From the NCBI RefSeq assembly GCF_010894475.1, contig NZ_JAAIYB010000010.1:1-47264 (forward strand): a stretch of 47,264 nt of DNA, read 5' to 3'. The position numbers and the translations under genes are program-made. Under the pieces are notes generated by a model. That model saw only the letters and a program-made list of their open reading frames with translations, was not told the origin of the DNA and did no database searches. Below, piece by piece: positions 25,901-47,264 of this stretch (positions within the stretch are counted from its first letter, which is position 1; the number at the start of each line of letters is the position of its first letter). The DNA is from Myxococcus vastator (GTDB lineage: Bacteria; Myxococcota; Myxococcia; Myxococcales; Myxococcaceae).

Positions 25901-28900
25901 GGGCATCTCCGCGCGCATCGAGGCGATGCTCCAGGCGGCGGGTCCGCTGGAGGGCAGGGCGGCCTCCGAGGTGATGTTCCGCATCGACCGCGAAGGTGAG
26001 CTGCCGCTGTCCGTGGTGCAGGAGCGCGTGTGGCGGATGGAGCAGCTCGACCCGGGCAACCCGTCCCTCAACATGCCCCTGGCGGTGCGCATCTCAGGCG
26101 CGCTGGACGCTCCAGTCTTGGAGCGGAGCGTTAACGAGGTCATCCGCCGGCACGAGATGCTCCGCGCGACGTACCGCGTGGAGGACGGGCGCGTGCGCCA
26201 GCGGTTCTCCGCCGAGGTCCGCATCCAGGTGCCCGTGGTGGACCTGCGCGCTCACGGGGGGGACCGGGAGGCGGAGGCGCTGCGGTTGGCACTGGATGAG
26301 GCGGTGCGGCCGTTCTCCCTGGAGCAGGGGCCCATCGTCCGCGCCAGCCTGCTGCGGCTGGCGGAGGCCGAGCACCTGATGCTGCTCACGGTGCATCACA
26401 TCGCCTCGGACACGCTGTCCATGGTGGCCTTCTTCCGGGAGGCCGCGGCGAACTATCAGGCGTTCCTCGTGGGGCAGCCCGCTCCGCTGCCGGAGCTGGC
26501 GGTGCAGTACGTGGACGCGGCGGCCTGGGAGCGCCGCTCGCTGGCGGGTGGCGCGCTGGCGGCCCAGGAGGCGTACTGGCGCGACGTGCTGGCGGACCTG
26601 CCCCCGTCATTGGAGCTGGCCTCGGACCGGCCTCGTGGGGCGGACCTGCGGCTGCGCGGTGCCCGCTTCCCCGTCGCCTTCTCGCGTGAGCTCAGCGCGG
26701 CGCTGATGGGCTTCAGTCAGCGCGAAGGGGTGACGCCCTTCATGACGCTGCTGGCGGCCTTGGCGTCGGTGCTCGCCCGGTACTCGGGGCGCGAGGACAT
26801 CGTGGTGGGGACGCCGGTGGGCAACCGTGCCCGTGGCGAGCTGGAGCCCCTCATCGGCTTCGTGGCTCACGCGATGGCCCTGCGCACGGACCTGTCGGGT
26901 GACCCGTCGTTCCGCGAGCTGGTGGCGCGTGCCCGTGAGACGACGGTCGGCGCGTCCAGCCACCAGGACGTCCCCTTCGAGCACCTGCTGCCGTTGGTGG
27001 CCGCCGGAAGAGACCCGGCACGCTCGCGGCTGTGCGACGCGGCGTTGGTGCTGCACGCACACGTCACCACCGCGCCGCCGTCCGTGGCGGGCCTGGGCAT
27101 GCAGTTGGTGGAGGTGCCGGGAACGCCCGCGCAGTTCGGTGCCACGCTCGGTGAGCTGACGCTGCTGCTGAACGAGAGCGAGAGCGGCGGCTTCCACGGC
27201 TTCATCGAGTACGCCACCGACCTCTACGACGAGCCGCGAATCGCGCGCCTGTCTGCCCACCTCCAGACGTTGCTGGGGGCGGCCTTGGCGAACCCAGAGC
27301 TCCGCGTGTCACGGATGCCGCTGGCGGCCCCGGATGAACGCAGCGCTGTTGCGCGGGTGCCTGCTTCCTCGGAGCAGCGGCTTCAGCTCGAGGGAGCCGC
27401 GGCTCCCAGCATGGCGCCGTCCAGTCTGTCGTCGAGGATTGCGGACCGGGACCTCGCGGATGCGGCTGTGCTGGCCCGGTTCGCCTCGTGGGTGGAGCGG
27501 ACACCGGACGCGGTGGCCCTCAGCATGGGCGACCGTCGCCTGTCGTGGCGGGAGTTGTCGGCGCGGGCTCGAGGTCTCGCGGCCCGGTTGAAGCAGGAGG
27601 GCGTGGGCAGTGACGTACCGGTGGCGGTGCGCATCACGCCGTCGGTGGAGTCGGTCATCGCGCTCTGGGGCGTGCTGGAGGCGGGAGGCGCCTGCCTTCC
27701 CGTGACGGCCGGTGAGGTCGCGGAGCTGGCGTCCCTGCTGCCCGCGCATGGACCTCGGTTGTTGCTGGTGTCCCGGACGGAGGACGTGCCGGCGCTGCCG
27801 AAGGGAATCCGCGCCCTCGCGGTGGACTCGGTCGGTTCGAGCGCGGAGGCGATGGAGCCCGTGCCCGCGGAGCGGCTGGCGTTCATCGTTCCAGCGCCCG
27901 CGGTCCTGGGAGGACACGGCCGGGTCATGCTGAGCCACCGCAACGTGGCGCACGTGCTGGCCTCACTGGATGCCCGAACGGGCGCGGGTGAGGGGGACGT
28001 GTGGTTGGCGGCGGGTGGTCCTTCAGCCGACCCTTCGGGACTGGACCTGCTGTGGGCGCTGGCGCGCGGGATGCGCGTCGTCCTTCCGCCCGAGCGGCTC
28101 GCCGCGCGCTTCGCTGTCCTGGGCCGCGAGCCGGACACGCGGCGGCCTCTCGACTTCAGTCTCTCGTACTTCGCCAACGATGAGGACTCCCTGGGCGAGG
28201 AGAAGTACGAGCTGCTCCTCGAAGGCGCGAAGTTCGCCGACACTCACGGCTTCTCCGCGGTCTGGACGCCGGAGCGGCGCTTCCACTCCTTCGGTGGTTT
28301 GTATCCGCAGCCTTCGGTGGTGGGCGGCGCGCTGGCGATGCTCACGCGGAACGTGCAGATTCGCGCGGGCAGTGTGGTGCTGCCGCTGCATGACCCCATC
28401 GAAGTCGCCGAGCAGTGGTCCGTGGTGGACAACCTGTCCCGTGGGCGCGTGGGGATCTCCTTCGCCACGGGGTGGCACGCGAACGACTTCTCGCTCTCAC
28501 CGGGGACCTTCGAACGGCGGCGTGAGGTGCTCATCGAGCGCCTGGAGGAAGTGCGGCGGCTGTGGCGCGGCGGCACGGTGCTGCGGCGCAACGGCGCGGG
28601 CAATGAGGTGGAGCTGGCGCTGCGGCCCAAGCCGAAGCAGGCGGAGCTGCCGGTGTGGCTGACGTCCACCGGCAACCCGGAGACGTTCCGGAAGGCCGGT
28701 GAGGTGGGGGCGGGCATCCTCACCAACGTGCTCGGACTGGGCTCCAACCTGGACGAGCTGGCGATGAAGGTGGCGCTGTACCGTGAGACGTACCGCAAGG
28801 CGGGACATGGACCGGGCCACGGTCACGTCACTTTGATGCTCCACACCTTCCTCGGCCAGGACCTGGACGAGGTGCGCGAGGCCGTGCGCGAGCCGCTGCT

Positions 28901-31900
28901 GCGGTACTTCCGCAGCTCGGTGGACGTGTTCGCCAACTTGGTGGCCAGCCAGGGCCTTCAGGTGGACGTGCGGGGCCTCACGCCGGAGGACGTGGAGGTG
29001 ATGCTCGCCCAGGGGGTGGAGCACTACATCAAGGAAGGTGGCCTCTTCGGCTCGGTGGAGGACTGCGTGCGCGTGGTGGAGCGCGTGCGCTCCCTGGACG
29101 TGGACGAGATTGCCTGCCTCGTCGACTTCGGCGTGGAGCTGGAGCCGATGATGTCCAGCCTCCGCCTGCTGGACGTCGTGCGTCAGCGCAGCCAGGTGCA
29201 GCCCCTGCCCGCGGAGGCGGTGCTGGCCGAAGGCGATGCTGGCTTCGGCGCGCTGCTGACGCTGGTGCAAGACGAGGGCGTCACCACGCTGCGCTGCGCG
29301 CCGTCGCAGGCGCGTGCCCTGGCGGAGCTCCCCGGTGCCGAGGCCGCGCTGGGGGGCGTTCGCCTCTGGGTGCTTGGGGGCGAACCGCAGGACGTCACCA
29401 CGTCCGCACGGCGTGTGGCGGTGGAGTCCTCCCTGGTGGGCGCGGCCTGGCCGTCTCCCGCTTCGGCGCCTGTGTACGTGCGGGATGCGTCCGGCGAGCC
29501 GGTGCCAGTGGGCGTGGTGGGCGAGCTGGCCCTGGGAGGCGCGGCGGTTCCGCTGGGCTTCTGGAATGCGCCAGAGGCCACGCGGGCGCGCTTCATCTCC
29601 GTTCCAGGCTCGGATGAGCGCTTCTTCGTGACGGGCCAGCGCGCCCGTTTCCGCGACGCTGGAGACGTGGAGTGCGTGGCCCCCGTGCGTGCGACGAAGG
29701 CGCGGCGTCCTGCCTCGCAGCCAGCACGCGGCGCCGTGGGCACCCGGACCGCCGCGCGGCAGACGGCGGGCACGGAGGTCTCCGCGGCGACGGCCACGCC
29801 CGTGGTGCGCGTGGGTCGGGACAAGCCGCTGCCGCTGTCCTTCCCACAGCAGCGCATCTGGTACCTCCACCAGCTGGACCCGGCGGGCATCGCGTACAAC
29901 AACACCGTCACGTTGCGTCTCGATGGCGCGGTGGACGAAGGACTGCTGGAGGCCGCGCTGAACGCGCTGGTTCGCCGGCATGAAGTCCTGCGCACGACCT
30001 TCGCGCTCGAAGACGGCGGTGCGTACCAGGTGATTGCCGACGCCATGCCCCTGGTGCTGGAGCGACTGGAGGCCCGAGGCGGCACGTTGGAAGCGCGGGA
30101 GGCGGACGCGCTGAAGCAGGCCCTGGCCGAGGCGCGCAAGCCCTTCGACCTGATGCATGGGCCGGTGATGCGCGCGGTGCTGATTCGCATCAGCGAGTCC
30201 GTGTCCGTGCTGCACCTCACGCTGCACCACATCGCCTCGGACGGATGGTCCGGGGGCGTGCTCTTCCGCGAGCTGGTCGCGGGCTACGAAGCGCTCGCGG
30301 CGGGCCGGCCGTCGCCGCTGCCCGAGCTCCCGATTCAATACGCGGACTACGCGGTGTGGCAGCGCGGCTGGCTGGAGGGGCCGGGCATGGAGGCCCAGCT
30401 CGCGTACTGGAAGAAGCAGCTCGCGGGCGCGCAGGTGCTGGAGCTGCCGACGGACCGTCCGCGGCCCGCGCGCTGGACGGGACGGGGTGGCCGTCTCCAG
30501 GTCTCCGTGGACAAGCCGGTGATGGACGCGGTGTGGGCCGTGGGCCGTCGCGAAGGAGCTACTCCGTTCATGGTGCTGACGGCGGCGCTCCAGACGCTGC
30601 TGCACCGGTACTCCGGGCAGGACGACATCATCGTCGGCACGTCCGCGGCGGGCCGCAACCGTCCGGAGCTGGAAGGGCTCATCGGCTGCTTCCTGAACAC
30701 GCTCGCCATCCGAGGCGACCTGTCGGGAGCCCCCACCTTCGTGGAGCTGCTGCGCCGGGTGAAGGTGGCGTCGATTGGCGCCTACGCCCACCAGGAGATT
30801 CCGTTCGAGCGGCTGGTGGACGAGCTGCGCGTGCCGAGAGACCCGAGCCGCATGCCGCTGGTCCAGGCGATGCTCACGTTCCACAACACGCCGCCCGTCG
30901 AGGTCCGCACGCCAGGGCTGGGCGTGAAGATGGTGGAGCTGGACATCGGCGCCACCAAGGTGGACCTGTCGCTGGAGCTGCGTGAGACGCCGCAGGGCCT
31001 CACGGGCGCCTTGGAGTACCCAGCGGACCTGTTCGACCTGGCCACGGTGGAGCTGCTGTGGGAGCGCTTCGTCCGGCTGCTCCAGGGCATCGCCGCGAAT
31101 CCGTCGCAGCGCGTGTCGGAGCTGCCGTTGCTGTCGAACGCGGAGCGCCAGCGGATGCTGGTGGAGTGGAACGACACCCGCGAGCCCTTCGCGGCGGACG
31201 CGACGTTGCATGGCTTGTTCGAGGCGCAGGCCGCCCGGACGCCGGACGCGGTGGCGGTGGTGGCCGAGGGCCAGCAGCTCACGTACGCGCGGCTGGACGA
31301 ACAGGCCAACCAGCTCGCGCACCATCTGCGCACGCTGGGCGTGGGGCCCGAGGTCCGCGTGGGGCTGTGCGCGGAGCGCTCCGTGGAGCTGGTGGTGGGG
31401 CTCCTGGGCGTCCTGAAGGCGGGCGGCGCGTTCGTCCCCTTGGACCCCGCGTATCCCACGGCTCGGCTGACGCACATGATGCGGGACGCCGGACTGTCCG
31501 TGGTGGTGACGGTGGATGCCATCGCGGATGTGCTCCCCGCGGGCAGCGAGCTGCTCGTCGCGGTGGATGGCGACGAACGCCACATCGCGCGCCATCCGAC
31601 GGAGTCACCTCGCGTGGGTGTGGTGCCGGAGCAGCTGGCGTACGTCATCTACACGTCCGGCTCCACGGGCACGCCGAAGGGCGTGCTGGTGCCGCATCAG
31701 GGCCTCTGCAACACCCTGGGCACCATCATCCGGGCGCATGACGTGCGGCCAGGGCGGCGCGTGCTCCAGGCGGCGGCGCTCGGGTTCGATGCGTCCGTCC
31801 TGGAGGTGTTGTCCACGCTGGTGGCCGGTGCGGAGCTGCACCTGGCTCCGCGCGAGTCGCTGCTGCCAGGGGCACCGCTGCGCGCGCTGCTGGAGACGCG

Positions 31901-34900
31901 CGGCATCACCACGGTGACGCTCACGCCTTCGTCCCTGTCGCAGCTGGAGCCGGAGGGCCTCCCGTTGCTGGAGACGGTCATCTCCGCGGGTGAAGCCTGC
32001 TCGCCGGAGCTGGCGCGGCGCTGGAAGCCGGGGCGGAGACTGCTCAACGGCTACGGGCCCACGGAGGCGTCCGTCTGCGCGACGCTCTCCACCGAGCTGG
32101 ACGTGGAGCGCCCGGACATCGGCCGGCCCATCGCGAACATGCGGGCGTACGTGCTCGACGGATGGGGGCAGCCCGTGCCTCCGGGCGTGCCGGGGGAGCT
32201 GTACCTGGGCGGACCGGGCGTGGCGCGTGGATACCTGGGACGGCCGGAGCTGACGGCGGAGCGCTTCGTCCCGGATGCCTTCTCGGGAGCGGCGGGGGCG
32301 CGGCTGTACCGCACGGGCGACCGGGTCCGCTTCCTCGCGGACGGGCGCCTGGAGTACCTGGGCCGCACTGACTTCCAGGTGAAGCTGCGTGGCTTCCGCA
32401 TCGAGCTGGGAGAAGTGGAGGCGGTGCTGCGCCAGCACCCGGACGTGCGTGACGCGGTGGCCCTGATGCGTGAGGACACACCGGGAGCGCGGAGGCTGGT
32501 GGGGTACGTCGCGCAAGCCTCCGAGCTCGACGCTTCGGCGCTGCGCTCCTTCATGAAGGAGCGGTTGCCCGACCACCTGGTGCCCGCCGCCTTCGTCGCG
32601 CTGGATGCGCTCCCGCTGTCACCCAGCGGGAAGGTGGACCGTGGCGCGTTGCCGGCGCCGGACGCCGCGCGCGGAGGCACAGCGAAGGTGTTCACCGAGC
32701 CGCGCACCGAGGCGGAGAAGGCGTTGGCCGCGCTCTGGTCGCAGGTGCTGGGCGTGGAGCGCGTGGGCCTGCACGACAACTTCTTCGAGCTGGGAGGCGA
32801 CTCCATCCTGGGCATCCAGATTGTCTCCCGAGCCAAGGCCCTGGGGCTGGAGCTGGAGCCGGCCATGCTCTTCGAGCGGCAGACGCTGGTGGAGCTGGCC
32901 GCCGCCGCGGGGACGGCGAAGGCAGGCACGGCGGAGCAGGGGCTGGTGGAGGGGCCCGTGCCGCTGACGCCCATGCAGCGCATCTTCTTCGACGAGTGGG
33001 CGCTGCCGCAGCCGCACCACTACAACCTGGCCGCGGTGCTGGAGGTGCGCCGCCCGGTGGATGCCGCGCTGTTGGAGGAGGCGCTGCGGACGCTGGTGTC
33101 GCACCATGACGCGCTCCGGCTGCGCTTCACGCGGGCGCCGGAAGGCTGGCGCCAATCCATCGCGGGAGTGCCCGAGCGGGTACCCGTGAGGCGCGTGGAC
33201 CTGTCCTCCGTGCCGGAGGCGGAGCAGGGCGCCGCGTTGGAGTCCGTGGGCGCGGAGGTTCATCAGAGTCTGGACCTGGGCGAGGGCCTGCTGCTGCGCG
33301 CGGCCTTGTTCGAGCGCGGCGCGGGCCGGACGTCCCGGCTGCTGCTGGTGGTGCACCACCTGGCGGTGGATGGTGTCTCGCTCCGTCCGCTGCTGGAGGA
33401 CCTGGAGACGGCGTACTCGCAGTTGGAGCGCGGGGCGCCGGTGTCGCTGCCGCCGAAGACGACGTCCTTCAAGGCGTGGGCGGAGCGGCTGGTGGCGCAT
33501 GCTCGGACGGACGAGGTGGCGCGCGAGTTGCCGCTCTGGAAGGCCTCGCGTGACGTCCCCTCGCTCCCGGTGGACCTGCCAGGCGGCGACGACACGGTGG
33601 GCTCGGAGGCGCTGGTGACGGTGACGCTGGGCGCGGATGAAACGAAGGCGCTGGTGGGCGAGGTGCCCCTGGCGTACCGGGCGCGCGTGGATGAGGTGCT
33701 GCTCACGGCGGTGGCACGCGCGGTGTCCCGCTGGACGGGCAGCCGCGACGTGCGGCTGGAGCTGGAGGGGCACGGGCGCGAGGCCCTCTTCGGTGACGTG
33801 GACCTGTCTCGCACCGTGGGCTGGTTCACCAGCACCTCGCCGCTGGAGGTGGAGTTGCCGGAGGCGGGAAGCCCAGGCGACGCGCTCCGGACATTGCGGG
33901 ATGCGCGGCGGCGGTTGCCGGTGAATGGCATGGGCTACGGCTTGCTGCGCTACCTGCGCGAAGACACGGCCCAGACGCTGCGAGCCTCGCCGCGCGCGGA
34001 GGTGGGGTTCAACTACCTGGGACAGCTCGACGCGGCGGCTCGGGGCTCGGAGCGCTTCGCCCTCACGGAGGAGCCGAGCGGCGCATGGCATGGCGCGGGA
34101 GGCCGCCGACCGCACCGTCTTGAGGTGAATGCCGTGGTGAGCGAGGGCCGACTGAGGGTGGCCTGGGCCTACAGCACGCGCGTCCACCAGCGGGCGACCA
34201 TCGAAGCCGTGGCAGATGACTTCCTGGCGTCGCTGCGTGAGCTGATGGCGGGCCGGAGTACGCCGGACGCGGCGCGCCGTTCGCCGGGGGACTTCCCGCT
34301 CGCGCGCCTGTCGCCCGCGTTCCTGGACCGCCTGCTGCGGCGGTTTCCGGACGTGGAGGACCTGTACCCGCTCACGTCGCTTCAGCAGGGCATGCTGTTC
34401 CATGTCGCGCTCGCGCCCCAGGGCTCGGGCGTCTTCCACGAGCAGCTGGCGTGGACGTCACGTGGGAAGGTGGACGTCGCCGCGCTGCGACGCGCGTGGG
34501 CGGTGGTCATCGCGCGCAACGCCGTCCTGCGGACGTCCTTCATCCACGAGGGACTCCCGGAGCCGCTCCAGGTGGTTCATGCCAAGGCGGACCTGCCCTG
34601 GACGGAGCACGATCTGCGAGCTGTTCCCGCCGAGGCGCAGCGTGCCCGGCTGGAGGCGCTGGTTCGTGAGGACCGTGCGCGTGGCTTCAACCTGGCGCCC
34701 GCGCCGCTGGCCCGGATGGAGGTGGTCCGTCTGGCGGAGGAGGAGTACCGCTTCCTCTGGAGCCACCACCACCTGGTGATGGATGGGTGGGGCGTAGGCG
34801 TGATGTTGCAGGAGGTCTTCGCCTGCTACGCGGCGCTGACTCAGGGGCGCGACGTCTCCTTGCCTCGCCCCGCGGCCTGGCGCGACTACATGGCGTGGTT

Positions 34901-36080
34901 GCAGCGGCAGGACCTGTCCCGCGCCGAGGCGTTCTGGCGTGAGGAGCTCGCGGGCTTCACCACGCCAACGCCGCTGCCTGGCGCTCGGGCCGCCGCGCCC
35001 GGGATGGAAGCCGCCGTCACGGGTGAGGAGATTCTGTGGCTGTCGCAAGAAGCCACGACCGCGCTTCAGGCCTTCGCACGGCGCAACGCGGTGACGCTCA
35101 ACACGCTGACGCAAGGCGCGTGGGCGCTGCTCCTGGGCCGCCATGCGGGCCAGGAGGACGTCGTCTTCGGGGCCACCGTCTCCGGGCGCCCCGTGGACCT
35201 GCCGGGCGCCGAGTCCATGGTGGGCCTGTTCATCAACTCGCTGCCCATCCGCGTGGACCTGTCGTCCAACGCGCGGGTGGTGCCGTGGCTGCAGAAGCTC
35301 CAGGCACGGCAACTGGAGATGCGGAAGTACGAGCACAGTCCGCTGGTCCAGGTGAAGGGCTGGAGTGACATGTCTCGGGGCCTGCCGCTCTTCGAGAGCC
35401 TGCTCATCTTCGAGAACTACCCGCTCGACACGTCGCTGGGGCAGGGCGTGCCGGGGCTGGAGGTGGTGGACGTGGAGAGCCATGAGCAGGGCAACCACCC
35501 GCTCATCGCCTACGCGGTTCCCGGTGAGAAGCTGCGCTTGAGCCTGGCCTATGCGCCCGAGCTGCATGGCTCGGACGTGGTGGCCGAGTTGCTGGAGCAC
35601 TGGCGCATGCTGCTGGAGGCCCTGGCCTCTGGCGTGGAGCGGCTCGCCGACGTGACGTTGCCGGGGGACGCCGAGCGGCGTCAGGCCATGACCAAGGCGC
35701 GGGTGGCCTCCGCGGAGTACGTCGCCCCCGCGACGCCGGAGGAGCTGGCGCTGGCGGGGATCTGGACGGAGCTGCTCGGCCAGCCGCGCATTGGCGCTCG
35801 GGACGACTTCTTCGCCCTGGGCGGACACCCCGAGATGGCCGCGCGGATCGTGGCGCGCGTGCGTGAGGCGTTGGGCGTGGAGCTGCCGCTGACGGCGGTG
35901 TTCGAGTCACCCACGCTCGCCGGCATGGCGGAAATGGTGTCCCGGATGGCGGGCTCGATGAAGCGGCTCGCGGATGACGCCATCGCACCGGCGTCGAGGT
36001 CACTGGACCCGGCCGCGCTGGACCAACTGTCGGACGAGGAACTGGACGCGCTGCTGGACGCGACCGAGGCGGAGAGCTGA
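22956..36080 (+). CDS. PKS-NRPS subunit 2: KS-AT-T-[C*-A*/LLM]-[C-A-T-E]-[C-T*]
   Basis: This 4374-aa hybrid extends the valyl chain with one malonate and then adds a D-amino acid. Order: acidic leader, KS (Cys184, His320, His360), malonyl-type AT (Ser627), carrier (Ser952), C5 with HHIASDT, an A domain that has lost its catalytic motifs but carries a full LLM domain (about 1730-2083), no carrier, C6, A6, carrier (Ser3283), epimerase, C7 (D-donor type), and a C-terminal carrier-like domain with Pro4292 in place of the phosphopantetheine Ser. No A domain lies between C7 and that domain. There is no ketoreductase, dehydratase or thioesterase. The end of the protein ([10 protein letters not shown]) resembles short linear docking motifs. 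Start and coupling are described at 22941. Two decayed modules in one protein imply a history of deletion or module skipping. Confidence 0.95.
22998..25945 (+). other. Module 5: KS-AT(malonyl)-T without reductive domains
   Basis: The KS has VYTACSTG (Cys184), [13 protein letters not shown] and [14 protein letters not shown]. The AT has [10 protein letters not shown] (Ser627) and HAFH (723-726), the signature of malonyl-CoA selectivity. The carrier has [12 protein letters not shown] (Ser952). About 170 residues separate AT from carrier, with no KR, DH, ER or methyltransferase, so the beta-carbonyl stays a ketone: Val-CO-CH2-CO-S-carrier. Confidence 0.92.
25995..29690 (+). other. Degenerate C-A pair carrying an intact LLM domain, no carrier
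   Basis: C5 reads HHIASDT (Thr1153 for the usual Gly). The A domain keeps its N-terminal lobe ([18 protein letters not shown]) but the P-loop is replaced by [15 protein letters not shown] (near 1645-1660), FDxS by ADPSG, YGPTE by unrelated sequence, and YRTGD by FVTGQ. Motifs A8-A10 with the catalytic Lys are missing. The LLM (28143-29203) is complete: [59 protein letters not shown] Pro/Ala/Arg-rich linker leads directly into C6; no carrier is present. Adenylation should be dead, with the A lobe acting as a scaffold for the oxygenase. Confidence 0.88.
29821..34240 (+). other. Module 7: C-A(aromatic-like)-T-E
   Basis: C6 is of the ordinary L-donor type with HHIASDG and must accept the polyketide-extended chain. 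The A domain is intact, with code D-A-L-T-I-A-G-V-C-K, close in character to phenylalanine/tyrosine codes such as DAWTIAAVCK, so an aromatic residue is likely but not proven. The carrier is [10 protein letters not shown] (Ser3283), followed by an epimerase with [30 protein letters not shown] and FNYLGQ. A D-residue is expected. Confidence 0.85.
34340..35945 (+). other. Module 8 remnant: C(D-donor) and Ser-less carrier, no A domain
   Basis: C7 starts [12 protein letters not shown] and has [11 protein letters not shown], an intact D-donor condensation domain fitting the preceding epimerase. After C7 only about 20 residues lead into carrier-like sequence ([16 protein letters not shown]...[17 protein letters not shown]). 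GGHS-L-L is replaced by GGHP-E-M with Pro4292, so no phosphopantetheine arm can be attached. The whole A domain is absent. The reading frame is intact, so this is decay at protein level rather than a frameshift. Confidence 0.9.
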
Positions 36081-36083
36081 GCC

Positions 36084-36086
<3 letters not shown>
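36071..36086 (+). promoter_or_regulatory. Ribosome binding site and start of subunit 3
   Basis: GGAG (36071-36074) lies 9 nt before the ATG at 36084 and within the last codons of subunit 2. Only 3 bp separate stop and start. This fits coupled translation and supports the chosen ATG. Confidence 0.6.

Positions 36087-47264
<11,178 letters not shown>

Noticed and set aside
27440-29690. Degenerate A domain explained by frameshift or sequencing error
   Set aside because: The frame stays open, the embedded LLM and following C domain are intact, and several separate motifs are replaced, which a few base errors cannot explain.
35820-35840. GGHP carrier motif as a single base error
   Set aside because: Three consecutive residues differ from the norm (Pro-Glu-Met for Ser-Leu-Leu), needing several changes.

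Overview
The window is a GC-rich (about 70% by eye, third codon positions almost all G/C) piece of a lipopeptide-type NRPS/PKS locus. Its style suggests a myxobacterium, most likely Myxococcus or a close relative: very large multimodular proteins, an N-terminal fatty acyl-AMP ligase (FAAL), and luciferase-like monooxygenase (LLM/MOX) domains embedded in adenylation (A) domains as known from MtaG and MelG. No database search was possible, so this placement is inference.

Layout. Bases 1-5751 hold four genes on the minus strand: an ABC peptide exporter (4078-5751), an ATP-grasp-like protein of unknown substrate (2581-4029), a stand-alone flavin-dependent LLM oxidoreductase (1320-2351), and the first 388 codons of a polyketide synthase that starts with a ketosynthase (KS) and runs off the left edge (1-1166). 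A 73-bp divergent spacer (5752-5824) separates them from three tightly coupled plus-strand genes: an NRPS of 5712 aa (5825-22963), a PKS-NRPS hybrid of 4374 aa (22956-36080) that overlaps it by 8 bp, and a third NRPS (36084 to the right edge, at least 3727 aa) starting 3 bp after the second stops.

Assembly line as read (asterisk = degenerate): FAAL-T / C-A(Gly)[LLM]-T / C-A(Ser)-T-E / C-A(unassigned)-T / C-A(Val)-T // KS-AT(malonyl)-T / C*-A*[LLM], no carrier / C-A(aromatic-like)-T-E / C-(no A)-T* // C*-A(unassigned)-T / C-A(Val-like)-T / C-A(Asp)-T / C-A... (cut by the edge). Substrate calls come from ten-residue binding-pocket codes extracted by hand against GrsA. The predicted product begins fatty acyl-(alpha-hydroxy)Gly-D-Ser-X-Val, is extended by one malonate left as a beta-ketone and perhaps alpha-oxidised by the second LLM, and continues D-aromatic-X-Val-Asp. 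No thioesterase is in the window, so the line continues to the right. The minus-strand exporter fits product secretion.

The most interesting features are the two LLM insertions at the same point in two A domains, one in an intact glycine A domain and one in an A domain that has lost its catalytic motifs, its C-terminal subdomain and its carrier. A further module has lost its A domain and carries Pro in place of the phosphopantetheine Ser. No RNA genes, CRISPR arrays, insertion sequences or attachment sites were seen.
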